DNA from: Thozetella sp. PMI_491
Taxonomy: Eukaryota > Ascomycota > Sordariomycetes > Chaetosphaeriales > Chaetosphaeriaceae
DNA: 64,000 nt
Reading direction: 5' to 3'
Assembly (NCBI GenBank): GCA_021432635.1
Contig: MU270036.1
Location: 172,580 to 236,579 of the forward strand
Below, piece by piece: positions 33,042 to 45,090 of this stretch. Under the pieces are notes generated by a model, which worked only from the letters and a program-made list of their open reading frames with translations, was not told where the DNA came from and did not search any database. The translations under genes and the position numbers were made by a program. Positions within the stretch are counted from its first letter, which is position 1. The number at the start of each line of letters is the position of its first letter.

Positions 33042-34183
33042 GGCCAAGCACGCAGGGGGAGAGGGAGGTAGGTCGGATAGGGTAGGTATGCTAACCATGT
33101 AATGCATCCAGTCCTACGCTTCGCGTGGCTCTGTCGCCTAATCTCCATCGCGACCTTCACGTGTGGTTCTTCCTGTAGACACAAACACGGTGAATATTGC
33201 CAGACCAATGCAGTGGGGCCTTCTGCAAAAGAGAGGGTTGTACGATGCCATCTGCCGCAGCAGCCAATTTAGGGAATTTTTGACCTTCCGCTCCCGCAGA
33301 CAAAAGAGTTCATGCCAGTTGGAAACGAGGATGACGACGTACCCATCCAAGCCGTCTCATCTCTTGCCCGACGCGTGCTTGGAGTCTACGCACGACCCTT
33401 GACTCCGTACAATTGGGGCACAGCGCTCCCCGAAAAGGGAAAGAGTACGACTCGGCCAATCAGACCCCCATCTCTGGTGGATTTGTCCCCATTTCACCCC
33501 ACCTATGCCCCGTTTATCTCCAAGGGCGGCCCATGCCTTCCTGCCAGGCATCAAAACTTAATTATGTTCTTTCCTGGGGCGGCTTCCAGGCTTCCAAACT
33601 TCTAGGGCCGCTTGGGCTCACACCCGATTGATCTGATTCGTGTCTAGGGTCTGGCTTAGTGCCAGATGTATGGCGCGACTACTGTAATACTCCGTCTTGT
33701 CCGTACATCCAAGCCCTACTACTCCTTCGCCCCCACTGGCGTCTGGTATCGGTTCACAAGGGGAGCCTGAGCCGCTCTGGACTGGCACGACTGGTCCGTC
33801 CAGGCTCGGCTATCTTCCCTTGAGAGGTTAGGTTACTTCGGAACACACACCTGTCATATCTCATCCCTCAATCGCCCTCGATCGGTACAACATATTCAAT
33901 ATTCCCGGTACAAGGCAATAAATATTATGTACTCATCGCTGGAGAGTGGGGCATTGATGGTCTGTTGATTTGAACAAGGCGGGCGGGGTATCTATGTGGC
34001 TTTTCTCAGTCCCAACAGTATATAGCATTGGCAGGCAGCCACTCGATCCCATCCAGGTCATCGGTAGCAAGCCTCCTCCATGAGCCCCCACGACCTGACA
34101 GGGCCGTGCCTTTGTCTTGCCGCTTGCCGCAGTCGTGCAGCCTCACTTCAGCTGCCCAGGCCCGGAGGACAGCCATCGGCAAC
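33042..34183. promoter_or_regulatory. Divergent region between C6 factor and P450
   Basis: About 1.1 kb. A TATA-like element (gtatatagca) lies at about 34018-34027, some 160 bases before the P450 start. No additional gene was recognised; open frames around 33312-33630 lack motifs. Confidence 0.45.
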
Positions 34184-36023
34184 ATGAACGTCGCAACTGC
34201 TGTGGCGGCAGCCTCGCTGCTCCTCTGTGTCTATCTTCTGCATCGATGGGCTCTGCCCAAACCAATTCCCGGAATCCCCTACAATGTCGAGTCGGCCGCC
34301 CGCATCACGGGTGACTTGCCCCTGCTCGCAAAGGCCAGTGCTAAGCGCTATCTGTGGTTCGGCGAGATGGCATGGAAGCACAAGGCGCCGGTGGTCCAGG
34401 TCTTCCTCAAGCCTTTCGCCAAGCCGCTTGTCGTAGTGGCCAATTTCAGAGAAGTCGTCGACATCACACTGCGGCGGACAAAGGAGTTCGATGCTGGGCC
34501 GAGAACCACCAAGCATTTCTTGCACCTGGTCCCGGACGGCCACTTGACCATGTCTAGCCGCGACCCCCGGTTCAAACACAACACGGAGCTTATTCGAGAT
34601 CTAATGACGCCGGCATTTTTGAACGCGGTAGGTGAACAAGGCGCAGCACGTCGTGTGTGATGGTTGTTAACCTAATGGCGTTGCATTACAGGCCTCGGCA
34701 CCCCACATCTATGAAAAGGCGAATCTTTTGCTCAAACTATGGCGGATGAAGAGCCAAATTTGCAAGGGCCAAGCTTTCGATGTTGGTACCGATATTCACA
34801 AGTATGGCCTCGACAACATTATGGCGATCGCATTCGGCGTCGACCCAAGCAAAGCATCACTCCAGAGGGACTTGGACTACCTGGAAGAAAACGCCTACTC
34901 GGCCTCGTCGGAGGAGGGAGACGCAAGGTTACCGCAGCTCGGCATCTCTCCCGAGCTTCAGGCTATGCTCACGCTCACACGGTCCGCCGGCGTAGTTGCT
35001 CGCAACCCTCTCATTGCACTATTCTGTTCGCTGTATTGCCGCATGTCGCCAATGAAGGAAGCACTGGCTACAAAAGAAAAGTTCATCTCGACCGAGTTGG
35101 ATAATGCCGTGCAAAGGCTTAGAGACGGAGAGCTGGTGGCTGACAGCGCCAAGTCGGCCCTTGATCAGATGATCCTCAGAGAGACGGCAGCGGCGACGAA
35201 AGAGGGACGAGCGCCGCATTACTATTCGCGTTCGATGTACGACGAGGTGGGTGATCTTGTGGACCAGGCAGGAGGACGCTGCAGCTGCTGACTTAAATTC
35301 CAGCTATTTACATATCTGATCGGCGGCCTCGATACAACAACTTCGGTCATGCAGTGGGCCGTGAGGTATTTCGCCCAGCATCAGGATGTCCAAGCACGCC
35401 TACGGCAAGCTCTCTGGGAGGCGTTCCCAAGCGCTCGCGCTGAATGCCGGATACCGACCCTAGCCGAACTGCTGGGGGCGAGGATAGCATATCTGGACGC
35501 CGTGATCGAGGAGATCCTGCGACACGCATACGTAATCGGCTTCTTCTTCCGGGAGGCGCTGTGCGATACCCAAATCCTCGGGAAGCACATTCCGAAGGGG
35601 ACTGTCTTGTTCTTGGCGATGAACGGCCCCGGCATGCTGTTTCCCGAGGTGCCCGTGGACGAAAGCCAGCGGAGTGACGGCGCAAAACGCAATAAGCTGC
35701 AGTATGGCCGGTGGGATCCCGAAGACATCGGCCAGTTCAAGCCGGAGCGGTGGTTGAGAGTTCAAGATGGAGGCGACAGTCGCGACCAACTCGAGTTTAA
35801 CCCCGCGGCGGGTCCATTTCTGAACTTCGGAAGCGGGTCCAGGGGCTGCTTCGGCAAGAGGCTGGCATACTTGGAGCTTCGGATGACGTTTGCCTTGCTG
35901 GTGTGGACGTTCGACTTCACGGAGCTCAGCGGGGAATTGGGCGCAATGGACGAAGAGCTATTGATGACCAGGAAGCCCAAGCTCTGTTATATTAAGCCCA
36001 AGATAGTTGAGATGGATCCATAA
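34184..36023 (+). CDS. Cytochrome P450 monooxygenase
   Basis: A 572-aa heme-thiolate monooxygenase in three exons: 34184-34627, 34692-35246 and 35304-36023, both introns phase 0. The N-terminus is a membrane anchor (AVAAASLLLCVYLLHRWALP) followed by the proline-rich hinge KPIPGIPY. The I-helix oxygen motif is GGLDTTTS (third exon start), the K-helix ExxR is EILR at about 403-406, PERW precedes the heme loop, and FGSGSRGCFGKRLAYLE has the heme Cys at 515. All key residues are present, so it looks functional. The upstream in-frame ATG at 34028 would add a poorly conserved leader. It is probably ER-bound. Its divergent neighbour is the C6 factor at 31377-33041. Confidence 0.93.
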
Positions 36024-36354
36024 GACCAGAAACCGATCAGACAACCAATAGCTGTAGGATGGAGACATGCCATTCCTCTCTACCTGCGTCTATTCTAACT
36101 CGTGTTCCTCATACACTCGGTGTGTCTATTTGTCGGTTTAACTGTCGCAGCGTGTCCCCCCCCCCCCTGGAATTCTCTAGCGCGGAGTTCCAGGCTTCGG
36201 GGAGTATCGGTTAGTGGATACTGAGGTTCTCCGCAGCGAATGGGAGACCTCGTGGCTGTGGCATCGTCCGTTTCGTCCCCAGAAGAGCAACTCTACTTGG
36301 GCCATTGGGTTAAGTTGTCGTGGGCCATGGTTACTTAGTGGCGCGCACGTCCAC
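36024..36354. other. Convergent spacer, nothing seen
   Basis: A 331-base spacer between the 3' ends of the P450 and the next regulator. It contains a run of ten C at about 36158-36167. Confidence 0.5.
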
Positions 36355-38508
36355 TTATCGAGGGGGAGCGGACGGCGAGTTGTTGCGCCGTAGGCTTTCC
36401 AATATCGCTGCCACCTGCTTGAAGTCGGGGGCTTCCTCGGCCCAGCGCTCCAGCGCTTTGGCAGCCGTGTCTATTGCGGCCATCCATCCTTCCGGCATCT
36501 GGAACCTGCCGCTTCGTGCAGCGGCGAGGACGATGAAAGCGCGGGCGGCGGCCGTACGGATTACATACCAAGTGCCGTGATGGCGGTGATGCGAGACCAT
36601 GTCTAGCATCATTTTAACGCATAGGCCCAGGCAGCCCTCTGCTAACGGCCTTACTCGGTCGAGGAAGGGATCGCCCGCCGGCTGGTGGATCATGTAGTAC
36701 AGAAAGGGGCGTCGAATCCATTCGCGGCCGGCTTGGGCGCGATGCTGGACGTAATGCGCAAGCTCGGTGGTCGACGCCTCCCAGTTGGCGATGTCAATCT
36801 GCGGTGGAATGTGTGATGACCTATGCCCATGTTAGAGCACAGGATGGGAAAGTTCCGATTGCACGATGATTGGCGATTCTTACCAAACCTCAATCTGCTC
36901 ATCAAAATCCTCGCAATGGCCGATCATCGGCCCGACGTCTCGAATCCAGCCTGCTTCGCCGTCACGGCTCATGGTGGCGATGGCACGGTTCATTATCCTG
37001 CGGTAAGATATCTCCGCAAGGTAATAGAACCAACTTCGCTCTTCTTCTGGTTCTATATCTCCTGTTGCAAAATAATATGACTCATCCGGGGCTGCTGGCG
37101 ATGCAAATTCTCTCGGGGGCGTTGGGAACAGCGCGGGGAAGTCTACGTGGGCGAGGCCGCTCGGAGGTAATGGTATCTCAAGTCGAATTTCGCTATGATA
37201 GAATGAAAATAGTTAGCTACGGCTGTCCCTTCACTGGGTTTCTCTCGCTCCAGTAGCTGGATTTAAGTCGCGGGCAAGTCTCACAACTCAGACTTCAGGC
37301 ACGACCAGTATACACGCTGCTCCAGCCGACGTGCTTCGTCAGACTGGATGGCGCCCCTCTGCTGTTGGCTCCATATTAGGCTCCGGAAGTTCACAGCGGC
37401 GAGGTTGAAGTAGTGCCACGCTCGCAATGGCCGGAGGCTGTACATTTCGAAGACGGCGCAGAAGAAGAAGCACTGGATCTGGAGCGCGGAAAGCTCCAAA
37501 AGACCGAGTCGCCTCCTTGCTGCAAGGTAATACGACGACGCCGTGGCTTGGTTTAGAGTGGCCGCCCCCAGAGACCTAGTAGAGCCTGGCGTATCTTCTT
37601 CGCCGGGGTCTCGCCGGAAGGGTGATGAGAGGCAGCCGAGTGCACAGGCGATAAGCTGAGTTGCGCTGGTTATCAGCCAAACATGCAAGACACAAGGAAT
37701 GGGTGCAGCGTACAACCAGACATGATTTCCCATCCCAGCCCGCGCCATTTTGCGCCGCTTCTCTCACCATGGCCTGAAAATCCACGATGTCTAAGATCGG
37801 GTTTTTGATATGGACATAGGCCAGAAACCTTTTTGATAGTGGAATGAAGTCATCTTCCTGCACGCCCCGACCCAACGTGCTCGTTCCTGTGGCATGACCG
37901 CTCGCATAGCCGGCGTCTGCTGCTTCGGTCTCGAATACGAAGGATGTCACCTGGGAATACTCCGCCCCAAAGACGGGCCATCGAAGAATGTATTCACAGC
38001 TCGTGCTTGCTGCAGTCAGTGTAGGGTCATCGAGGCAGCTGAGATCGTCTTCCTTAGAGCCTTGCTGCGTGCTGGGCGGAGTGCACCCGGAAGCGGCTCC
38101 TGCATGTGCCGAAGGAGGCTGGGCTAGTTGGGAGGGCTCAGTGAGGACCCCTGAAGAGGTCCCTTCCAGCAAATTGACCACGTGATTCACGCGATCGAGG
38201 ATGGCCAAGGTTGCGGAATCAAAACTGCACTCGCCAGGTCAGCTGCATGACCGGGGAAGCGCGCCTGGCATTGTAGGATGTAGGACCGACCCAGAGTAGT
38301 CACTTGGCCCCGCGTCCCGATAGACGCACTGGCCTTGGCTCCGTTGGCAAAACCCGCACACCGGGCGAATGTTGTCGCATTTCGTCTTTCGGGCGCGGCA
38401 GGGCTCGCACGCGACGATGGCCCGCATCCGGCGATACATGCCTGCTGTGCGTTGTCTCTTGTTCTCCGGGGGCCCATCCCCGCTGGCCTGAGGGCTTGGG
38501 TTTGACAT
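36355..38508 (-). CDS. Zn2Cys6 transcription factor, five exons
   Basis: A 624-aa regulator assembled from 38508-38291, 38224-37714, 37655-37285, 37192-36884 and 36820-36355. Junctions give SDYSG|FDSATLAILDRVNHV, GKSCLV|LIACALG, YWSCLKSE|FEIRLEIPLP and DEQIEVW|SSHIPPQID; each restores a conserved family block. The zinc cluster is complete: ACEPC, KC, RPVCGFC, QC. The middle domain contains FLAYVHIKNPILD and QIQCFFFCAVFEMYSLRPL. An alternative start is the Met before YRRMRAIVACEPC. The first donor is the weak GTCGGT, so that junction is the least certain. It is tail-to-tail with the P450. Confidence 0.87.
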
Positions 38509-41272
38509 CTAGCTTAAGGAGAGGGCGTGTCTCGCGCCTGGGCCTGCTATTGCCCCATGCGAATGTTCAGGAGCTAGCTTCCAGAATGAAGTCGGGGAAT
38601 AGCGGAAACGATTTGCAGACTGAGGAAACTGGCGTATTTTTGGGGAGGGCAAGAGATGCGCTAGCGAGTAATGGGCCTGACCGCGGGGAGTGCCTAGCTT
38701 CTCTCGGATAGGTACCCTGAACTGTACAGTACTAACTCGAGAGAAAGCCGGACCCACACTTGCAGTTCGTCCACGAGACTCTTGCATCGCAGTATATTAT
38801 AGTATGCTACCAGCGAAAATAGATTGAGACATGTAGTTCTAGAATCTGACACTTTAGGGAGATGCCCTCACTGGGAACTTCTTGTACGGAGCTTATCCCT
38901 AGGCAATATGACAGTATCGTCGGGCCTACTGTAATCCACGGGTGGGTGGATCACACGGGTGGATGGATCACTCCAACTACATACAAAATCGAGAATTTCT
39001 TAGCTTTCTAGCACTGCCAATTTTAACTTAAATATTATATAACTTTTGTCTAGTCTTTTATATATACATTTATATCTATTAAGATTTTATTTAAAAATTT
39101 AAAATATTTTTTACTAAAGCTATTAAGAAAAATAAATAAAAGTGGAGAAAATATTTCACCACTTTTTTATTTTACCACTAAAGAGATTTTTAAAAAGTTT
39201 AGAATAAATATATATAAGTTGTTGTCATTATTAAAAAGTGTAGAATAAGTTTTATAGTTTTTAATTCACTTTGGTAGTGTTAGAAAGCTAAGCAATTCTC
39301 GATTTTATATGTGATTTGAAGTGATCCATCCACCCGTGTGATCCACCCACCCGTGGATTACGTTATGCATAGTTCGCTTATCACCCCGCTACACTTACTA
39401 GGACGTTCCTTTCCACGATGGCAGCCGCTGGCTCAAGAAGACCATATTCCCTTAACCGGAACAGGAATCTGACTATGGCGCTGGTGTAACAGCCACGTAC
39501 GAGTCCACCACGGGGTTGGCTGTCCTCGGACGGTTAGGGTCAGGGCCAGCTTCAGATAGCACCGTCTGTATGTCCTGTCCTAACTTGCAATCTGGCAACT
39601 CGTGATGTTGCGATCCTAGTTCCAGTCGGTGTAGCGCCTTTGCCCGCCATATAAGCTCCAATTGCCATGGAGGTAAGGACATTGTAAATTTATCTCCTAT
39701 CCTGACTTACCTAGCATAATCATTAGCATTGCCATTAGGCGTTGGAACTCCATTTTGGGTGGAGTTTCTGGCTATCCAGTACTCCCAGCCACATTGGATA
39801 CTATAATGTTTGACTATATAAGGTTGAAGAATTACTAGGACGTGACTGAGCGGGACTTTGAAAAGGGGCATGAGATAGAACTCCAGGGGCCAGGTGCGAA
39901 ACGACAAGGACAGTTCTCGGGGACATGTTATTTAAAGCAAAGATATAGATTGGTAGGAGCATGTATGGCAGGTTTGGGTGCCAATCGTAGCATGGTAGCG
40001 ACTGTGCATTCCTCCTTCCTGTTCCAACCATCGACCATCGACCTCCGTTAATTCGTTGCCGAATTCTCCGAAGTACACAACTCAAAACATAACCGTCCAT
40101 TTGAGAGGGACATCTGGAGGTCTCAGAGAGCGAGAGCAAAATGACGGGGTGAAGTATGTCTCAAAGCAAAAGGGAAGAGATCGGGGAGTTGGCTAGCAAA
40201 TTACCAAGATCAAGGCTCCTCCCACTGATAATAAAGCGAAATTTTGCGTCGTGAATCTCTCTCTGTTCTCTGCGCACTCTCTCAATCGAATAATACCATG
40301 CCAAATCTTATCCATATCCCCATAAGAAGACACAGTGCTAGTCCCACGTGATGGTCGAGCGCACCTTCGGCGTCTCATTGACAGGGATACTATAACTGGG
40401 CACCACACATGTAGCTCTATACAAAAATGACCTAGCAAGTCGTCAAATGCAGAGAGGCACGCAAGGGCGAGGATGGTGCCGTCATGGCCCCGGCAGGAAT
40501 AATATCCAATATCAGGGCCGAATGGGATATTCCGCGGTGATTGTCGCTCAATGTACACTCTTCTTTCTTTGGGGCGATCTGGGCGTCGCCATGCCTAGTA
40601 TTGACGTTTCACAAAGCTGGTATGCATACCTTCGCCTCGCATGATCTGGATTCCAGTTAGCACGCAATGCGGGCAGCAAATGACAACATTCTTCTTCCCA
40701 TTGCATACTCCACTCATCCGCGATTATTAGCGGTGCAACCATCGATGACATAGTCTGAATAGGAAAAGAAAAACGTAGTGTAATGATAAAGTATCACCGT
40801 AGTAGCACGTGGAACTTGATTCTAGTATATTCGTATACGAGATATTGCCTTCAATAGAAGCTACTTGCCACCAGCTATATGGGAGAGGTTCATAAAGCCT
40901 TGGACTTCCTGTCCATATTATTGGCTATAAGACCGCCGAGGTTCTGCAAGGCAATGCCCGTCGGGGTAATGAACTCGGCGTCTCTGGTGCCACACCGAGA
41001 TGAGCGGGCTATGAGCTCTACTGCAACACACCCTTGCTTCCATCATTCCAGTTCCCGAATCTTCGACCACCACCAATAAGGTGCCCAGCGGCTTGCAACA
41101 TAATCTGCAAGAGACCCACTAAGGGTTTTAAAATTCGTCATCTAGACGCAAGGACAGCCGTGAACTACAAGTTGAAATACTCCATGGCCGGCCTCGCCAT
41201 GCCACATCCCGGCCAACCTCAGTCCTCTCTCCATCTATTCAACCGTCGCCAGATCCATCTCTACTACTCACA
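38509..41272. other. Gene-poor 2.8-kb stretch holding a MITE
   Basis: Upstream of the Zn2Cys6 gene on the left and of the small secreted protein on the right. Contains the inverted-repeat element 38934-39358. I found no intact gene in 39361-41272; frames are short, overlapping and motif-free. Confidence 0.5.
38934..39358. mobile_element. MITE with ~86-bp terminal inverted repeats and TA target duplication
   Basis: The left end reads ATCCACGGGTGGGTGGATCA and the right end is its reverse complement. The arms (about 38934-39019 and 39273-39358) match at about 90%, differing mostly by C/T changes. Each end is flanked by TA, as for Tc1/mariner-type insertions. Each arm contains two near-copies of CACGGGTGG(G/A)TGGATCA in tandem, which look like transposase-binding subterminal repeats. 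The 425-bp element has a very AT-rich core with no coding capacity, so it is non-autonomous. The transition-type arm differences could reflect RIP. Confidence 0.8.
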
Positions 41273-41605
41273 ATGAAGTACGCGTTCATCCTCGCATTTA
41301 TCAGGTAAGCTACAGCCAGGGCCATGGGACCTATACACTTTCTGCTTGCATAACTAACGTCGCCAGCGCTTCCATTTACGGTTTGTGACGATTCTTATGC
41401 TAGCCTAGTGGCGCTAACCATGGACTCAGGCTCTGGGGCCTCAGAAGAAGGAGGGTGGAAAACTAGCCCCTGCGTGATTGTTGGAGGGAGCTGCGACGCG
41501 ATTATTCCGGGTTTTTGCAATGGGACGTACGACGTTCGTGTCGACTTGCCGTGCTTGCCAAAGGGTGCGGTAGGATCGTCGTGCTGCTGGCACCCAAAGA
41601 AATAG
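41273..41605 (+). CDS. Small cysteine-rich secreted protein (73 aa), effector-like
   Basis: Three exons: 41273-41304, 41367-41380 (14 bases) and 41430-41605, with CTAAC branch points in both introns. The spliced product starts MKYAFILAFISASIYG, a signal peptide, and continues with a mature part of about 55 residues carrying six cysteines in the arrangement C-x6-C-x7-C-x11-C-x9-CC. Six cysteines can make three disulfides, as in defensin-like or fungal effector proteins. No family is recognised. The region upstream holds a CT-rich leader. The gene is isolated between the MITE and the HET gene, in DNA otherwise poor in genes. Confidence 0.65.
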
Positions 41606-42452
41606 GCGTGGCTTACCGGTAATCCTGGCCAAACGAGAGGCACTTGCGTTTGACCTAGCCTGCCTGGCCTTTTTTATGGAAGCTAGATATGTAGTGGTAT
41701 CTTGTATCAGCCCAGCAGCTTTCTAGCATACTCGAAGTACAAGTTCGATCTCAGCATTCTATAATTCGTATGATATCTGTTCTCTTCCAGATTCTAGCTG
41801 AAGTTGCGGAACTTGTGCCGGCGCCTCAGCCGTTTACCGAGCGCTGTCGCCGCGGAGAGCTTAACTGCTAAGGTAAGGACATCTCGCAGGTAGGGCCTGA
41901 GAGGGGACGATCATGGTAATAGGTATCAAGAACTGGCATCGTTAGCAAAACGCAGTTCGCTACTACAGTTGTGCAATGAGCCTCCCCGCGACCCGGCAAT
42001 TTGATCTCATCACATCCCCCGATGACATGCTGGATCCCGTCAGACAACCCAAGAACGGAGCTACGAACGGAATCGTAAAAGATGAACGCACATAACCCTA
42101 GTTTCATAGCTACCCCTGCAAATTTGTATTGTCCAGTCATATTCTTGCATCACAGCACATGCTAACAAATCTCAGCTCATGCAGCCACCGTAGCCACTGT
42201 GGATATCGGGGAGGTGACACAGCCACGAACAAGAATGTTATTCAGATTTGCTAATGAGTCGTTTCCCGTGGTATCCCGGCTCTCAAACCTTCCAGAATGA
42301 AGCTCGTGTGATACTCTGCTCCTAACTCTTCAAGGAAACGCTGTTGCAAGCCACATTTGGAAGACTAGGATTTTGTAATTGCTTCTCGAGCTCATGCGGG
42401 TAACATAATTCTGGCTGTTAATATGCAAGAGCGAGCAGCTGGCCCTTTCAAC
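41606..42452. other. Convergent intergenic region, no gene seen
   Basis: An 850-base spacer between the small secreted protein and the HET gene 3' end. Only short unsupported frames. Confidence 0.4.
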
Positions 42453-45090
42453 TTAATAAAGAACAAACTTGGAAAGCTTCCTCCTTCCAACATCATATTC
42501 ATCCACCGCCCTGCCGTACATGTACCCGTCAATGTATATATCGCCAGCATATCTGTACTTGTTCTTGTTCGCGTCGGGACGGAGGATGATCGGGGTGTAA
42601 CAGCCTAGCGGGACGACTACGACGTCGCCGACAGCCATGAATCCGGAACCAATTCCCATGAGACCGTTTTTCGTTAGGCAGAATGACCGTCCTTGCATGC
42701 TGTGGTGGCATGCCTCATCGAGTATTCGCTTGCGGTCGGCAGAGGTCAAGTTCGTGCTGCCATCGGCATATCGCTCTAGTTCTTCGTCGAGAGCCAGATG
42801 CTTCAGCCGTTCTCGAATCAGTGACGCGAATATGTGGTAGCAGATTCGCGCCCACTTCTCCGCGCTATACCTCTTGGGTACCTGGCCGAGACATAGTGTC
42901 CTACAGAACGCTTCTTTGACAAGCTGAGTGTAGTCGGGGTCGCTCTCGTCGTCGTCATGGTTTCCAAGAAGCAAGGCCCGCCAGTGCAGGAATGCCATAA
43001 GGTAATCATCCAGACCATGTAGCAAGTCAACGGCAATGCCGCGGCAGAGGATGGTGCCCAACCTAATCGCCGAAATCTCAATGACGTTTCCCGAGTTCTC
43101 GGCGGGATTCCCGCGGTCATCTAGGTATCTGAACTCTGCCTTTGTATCACGATCTGCGCTAAAATCGTAGGTCCTGCGTAACATCTCGCGCTGGGGGACG
43201 TGTGACCAATCCGGAACCCAGCTCGGCAACCTTATGGGGGTGACGTGCAAAGGATAGTGGACAGCCTCGCAGATGACATCCAGACGCTGGGTAGTAGTTA
43301 GCAGATAGTCGACTACACCGGTGTAAACGTCCTTAACGGCCAGATTGTAGTTGGGCGGAAACTGCTCCCCGATCTCCTTGGGCAGGAGACCGAGAATTGC
43401 GAACACCTTATCGCGAGGATCAGCGGCGAGCTTTGTCCGACACGCGTACAGAACTTCGAGCAGAGATCTGTCTCCTTTTCCTATCAGCGACTCGACGTCG
43501 GGGAAACTCCCCGGGCCTCCCCGAGTCAGGACATGCGAATAGCGAAGTCGATGCCTGGACATGAGCCGCCGCTCATCGTCGCTCCAATCGGTCACAAAGA
43601 AGGGCTTCAGGTCTGATTCATATTGCTTGAACACCTCGCAGACCGCCTTGAAGACATCCCAAGGCAGACGAAGATCTCCACAATACACGCATATATGTTT
43701 CGCGTTGAAGACTTCTTGCACCACCCAGAGTCGCTCCCAGTAGTCTCGTTCAAACAACGCGACTAGAGCCGCACAGGCTTGTCTCCGATCTGGAGATTTG
43801 ATGTACTCCTTCAGGCGCGGCAAAGAATGGCTGAGAACTGCGATGTTGTCGAGCAGTTCTAGGCCTAAGTTGCTATTATCCGACTCAGGACCGAGCTTTT
43901 GGCAGTCAGCAGTCAGCACCCCTGCACATGGGACGCATGGAAGTCAAATGGAAGAATTCAAATAGAAATCGCCCGTTGCCTAGCTCTGTGGTGGAAAGGA
44001 TCCGAAGAAAAGGAGTACGACTACGAGAGGCAGGGCTCGAAATCATAACTACAAGAGCAACAAAGGTGCGTACCCAGATAGCAACCGACTCAGCTCTGGC
44101 ATATATGGCAGACATGAGCTGGACCTGCTGGGACCGTTCATCTTGGTCGTTCTGGTTGATGCAGAGGCTATCAGCCCAGAGAAGCACTTCGGTCTGTTGG
44201 CGCAATGCCTTCAGCGCGCCGTGTAGGCTCGTGGTAATAGAGACCTTATCGCCCCCGATCTGGATCTTTTGCGTGTCTTCAGCATCTCCCCACGCATAAG
44301 AGATGGCCGTGTAGGGGGGAGGGTCGTCGAGGGACTCGTAAATTATATCACATTTGATGATCGACATTCGTTCCGGTAACACCTTGAGCAATCTGATCTG
44401 GTTGAGCTCCAGCTTTCTATATCGGAAGCCACCGTCCACGACCACGCTCACCGTGGACGGAGGAGGCGCATGCAACGGTCCTTGCACTGCCGTGACTTGA
44501 GGCTGAGGAATCATGGGTGGCATTATCTCCGTTATGACCGGGACTGCTGCAAATTCCCTTTGCGGCTGCGGGGGCGAAGCCACCCGCTGCAATTGCAGCG
44601 GACTCGAGGGTGGGAAGGTAGCACGTCGTCGCTGAGGCTCCGTTGGCGAAGAAGCGCGCCGTAACTGAGAAGTTGTAGACCTCTCGATAATACGCGACCT
44701 GTCGCCGACCGGGGCAGTGCGATGTAGATCGGGGATGGAGTCGATGGATTCGACGGACTCGGTGCGATCTTCGGAATATGGCGAGCGCGAGCGAGACCGA
44801 GGCGGGGAACCCGATCGTGACTGTGGCCGTGAGGGCGGCTGAATGTTGATCTGAGGGATTATCAGACGACGTTCTTCATATGAACTAACCCTAGACGAAG
44901 TGCCCCTCGTGCCGGCATCGGACACCGAAGTGTAAAGCGCTGGGCGTGTGTCATGGCGGACATCGTCGTCGTATTGCTGGCGGCCTCTTGAGCGATCGCG
45001 GGGTTCAGCATAGGAATAGCTCCGATGATGCCCCCGAGAGCGATAGCTCTCTTCGGCATCACGCGGGTAATCTTCGTATTTTGGGCTCAT
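42453..45090 (-). CDS. HET-domain protein with Arg/Ser-rich N-terminal region
   Basis: An 819-aa protein in two exons, 45090-44074 and 43895-42453, with a rather long 178-base intron joining ARAESVAIW to LGPESDNSN. Residues 1-250 are low-complexity and rich in Arg, Ser, Pro and Tyr (RSRGHHRSYSYAEPRDRSRG; RSRSGSPPRSRSRSPYSED). The HET domain starts near 256: YTAISYAWGD, VSITTSLHGALKALR, LLWADSLCINQNDQDERSQQ and IYARAESVAIW. A C-terminal half with LLEVLYACRTKLAADPRDKVFAILGL is typical for the family. HET proteins act in vegetative incompatibility and cell-death signalling. The start at 45090 was chosen because an open frame to 45252 has no ATG at its head. An N-terminal RS-like tail on a HET protein is unusual. 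Confidence 0.88.

Noticed and set aside
36884-37192. Suspected frameshift in the five-exon Zn2Cys6 gene
   Set aside because: An apparent frame break came from misreading; the sequence actually encodes GEAGWIRDVGPMIGHC in one frame, and remaining frame changes fall at good introns.
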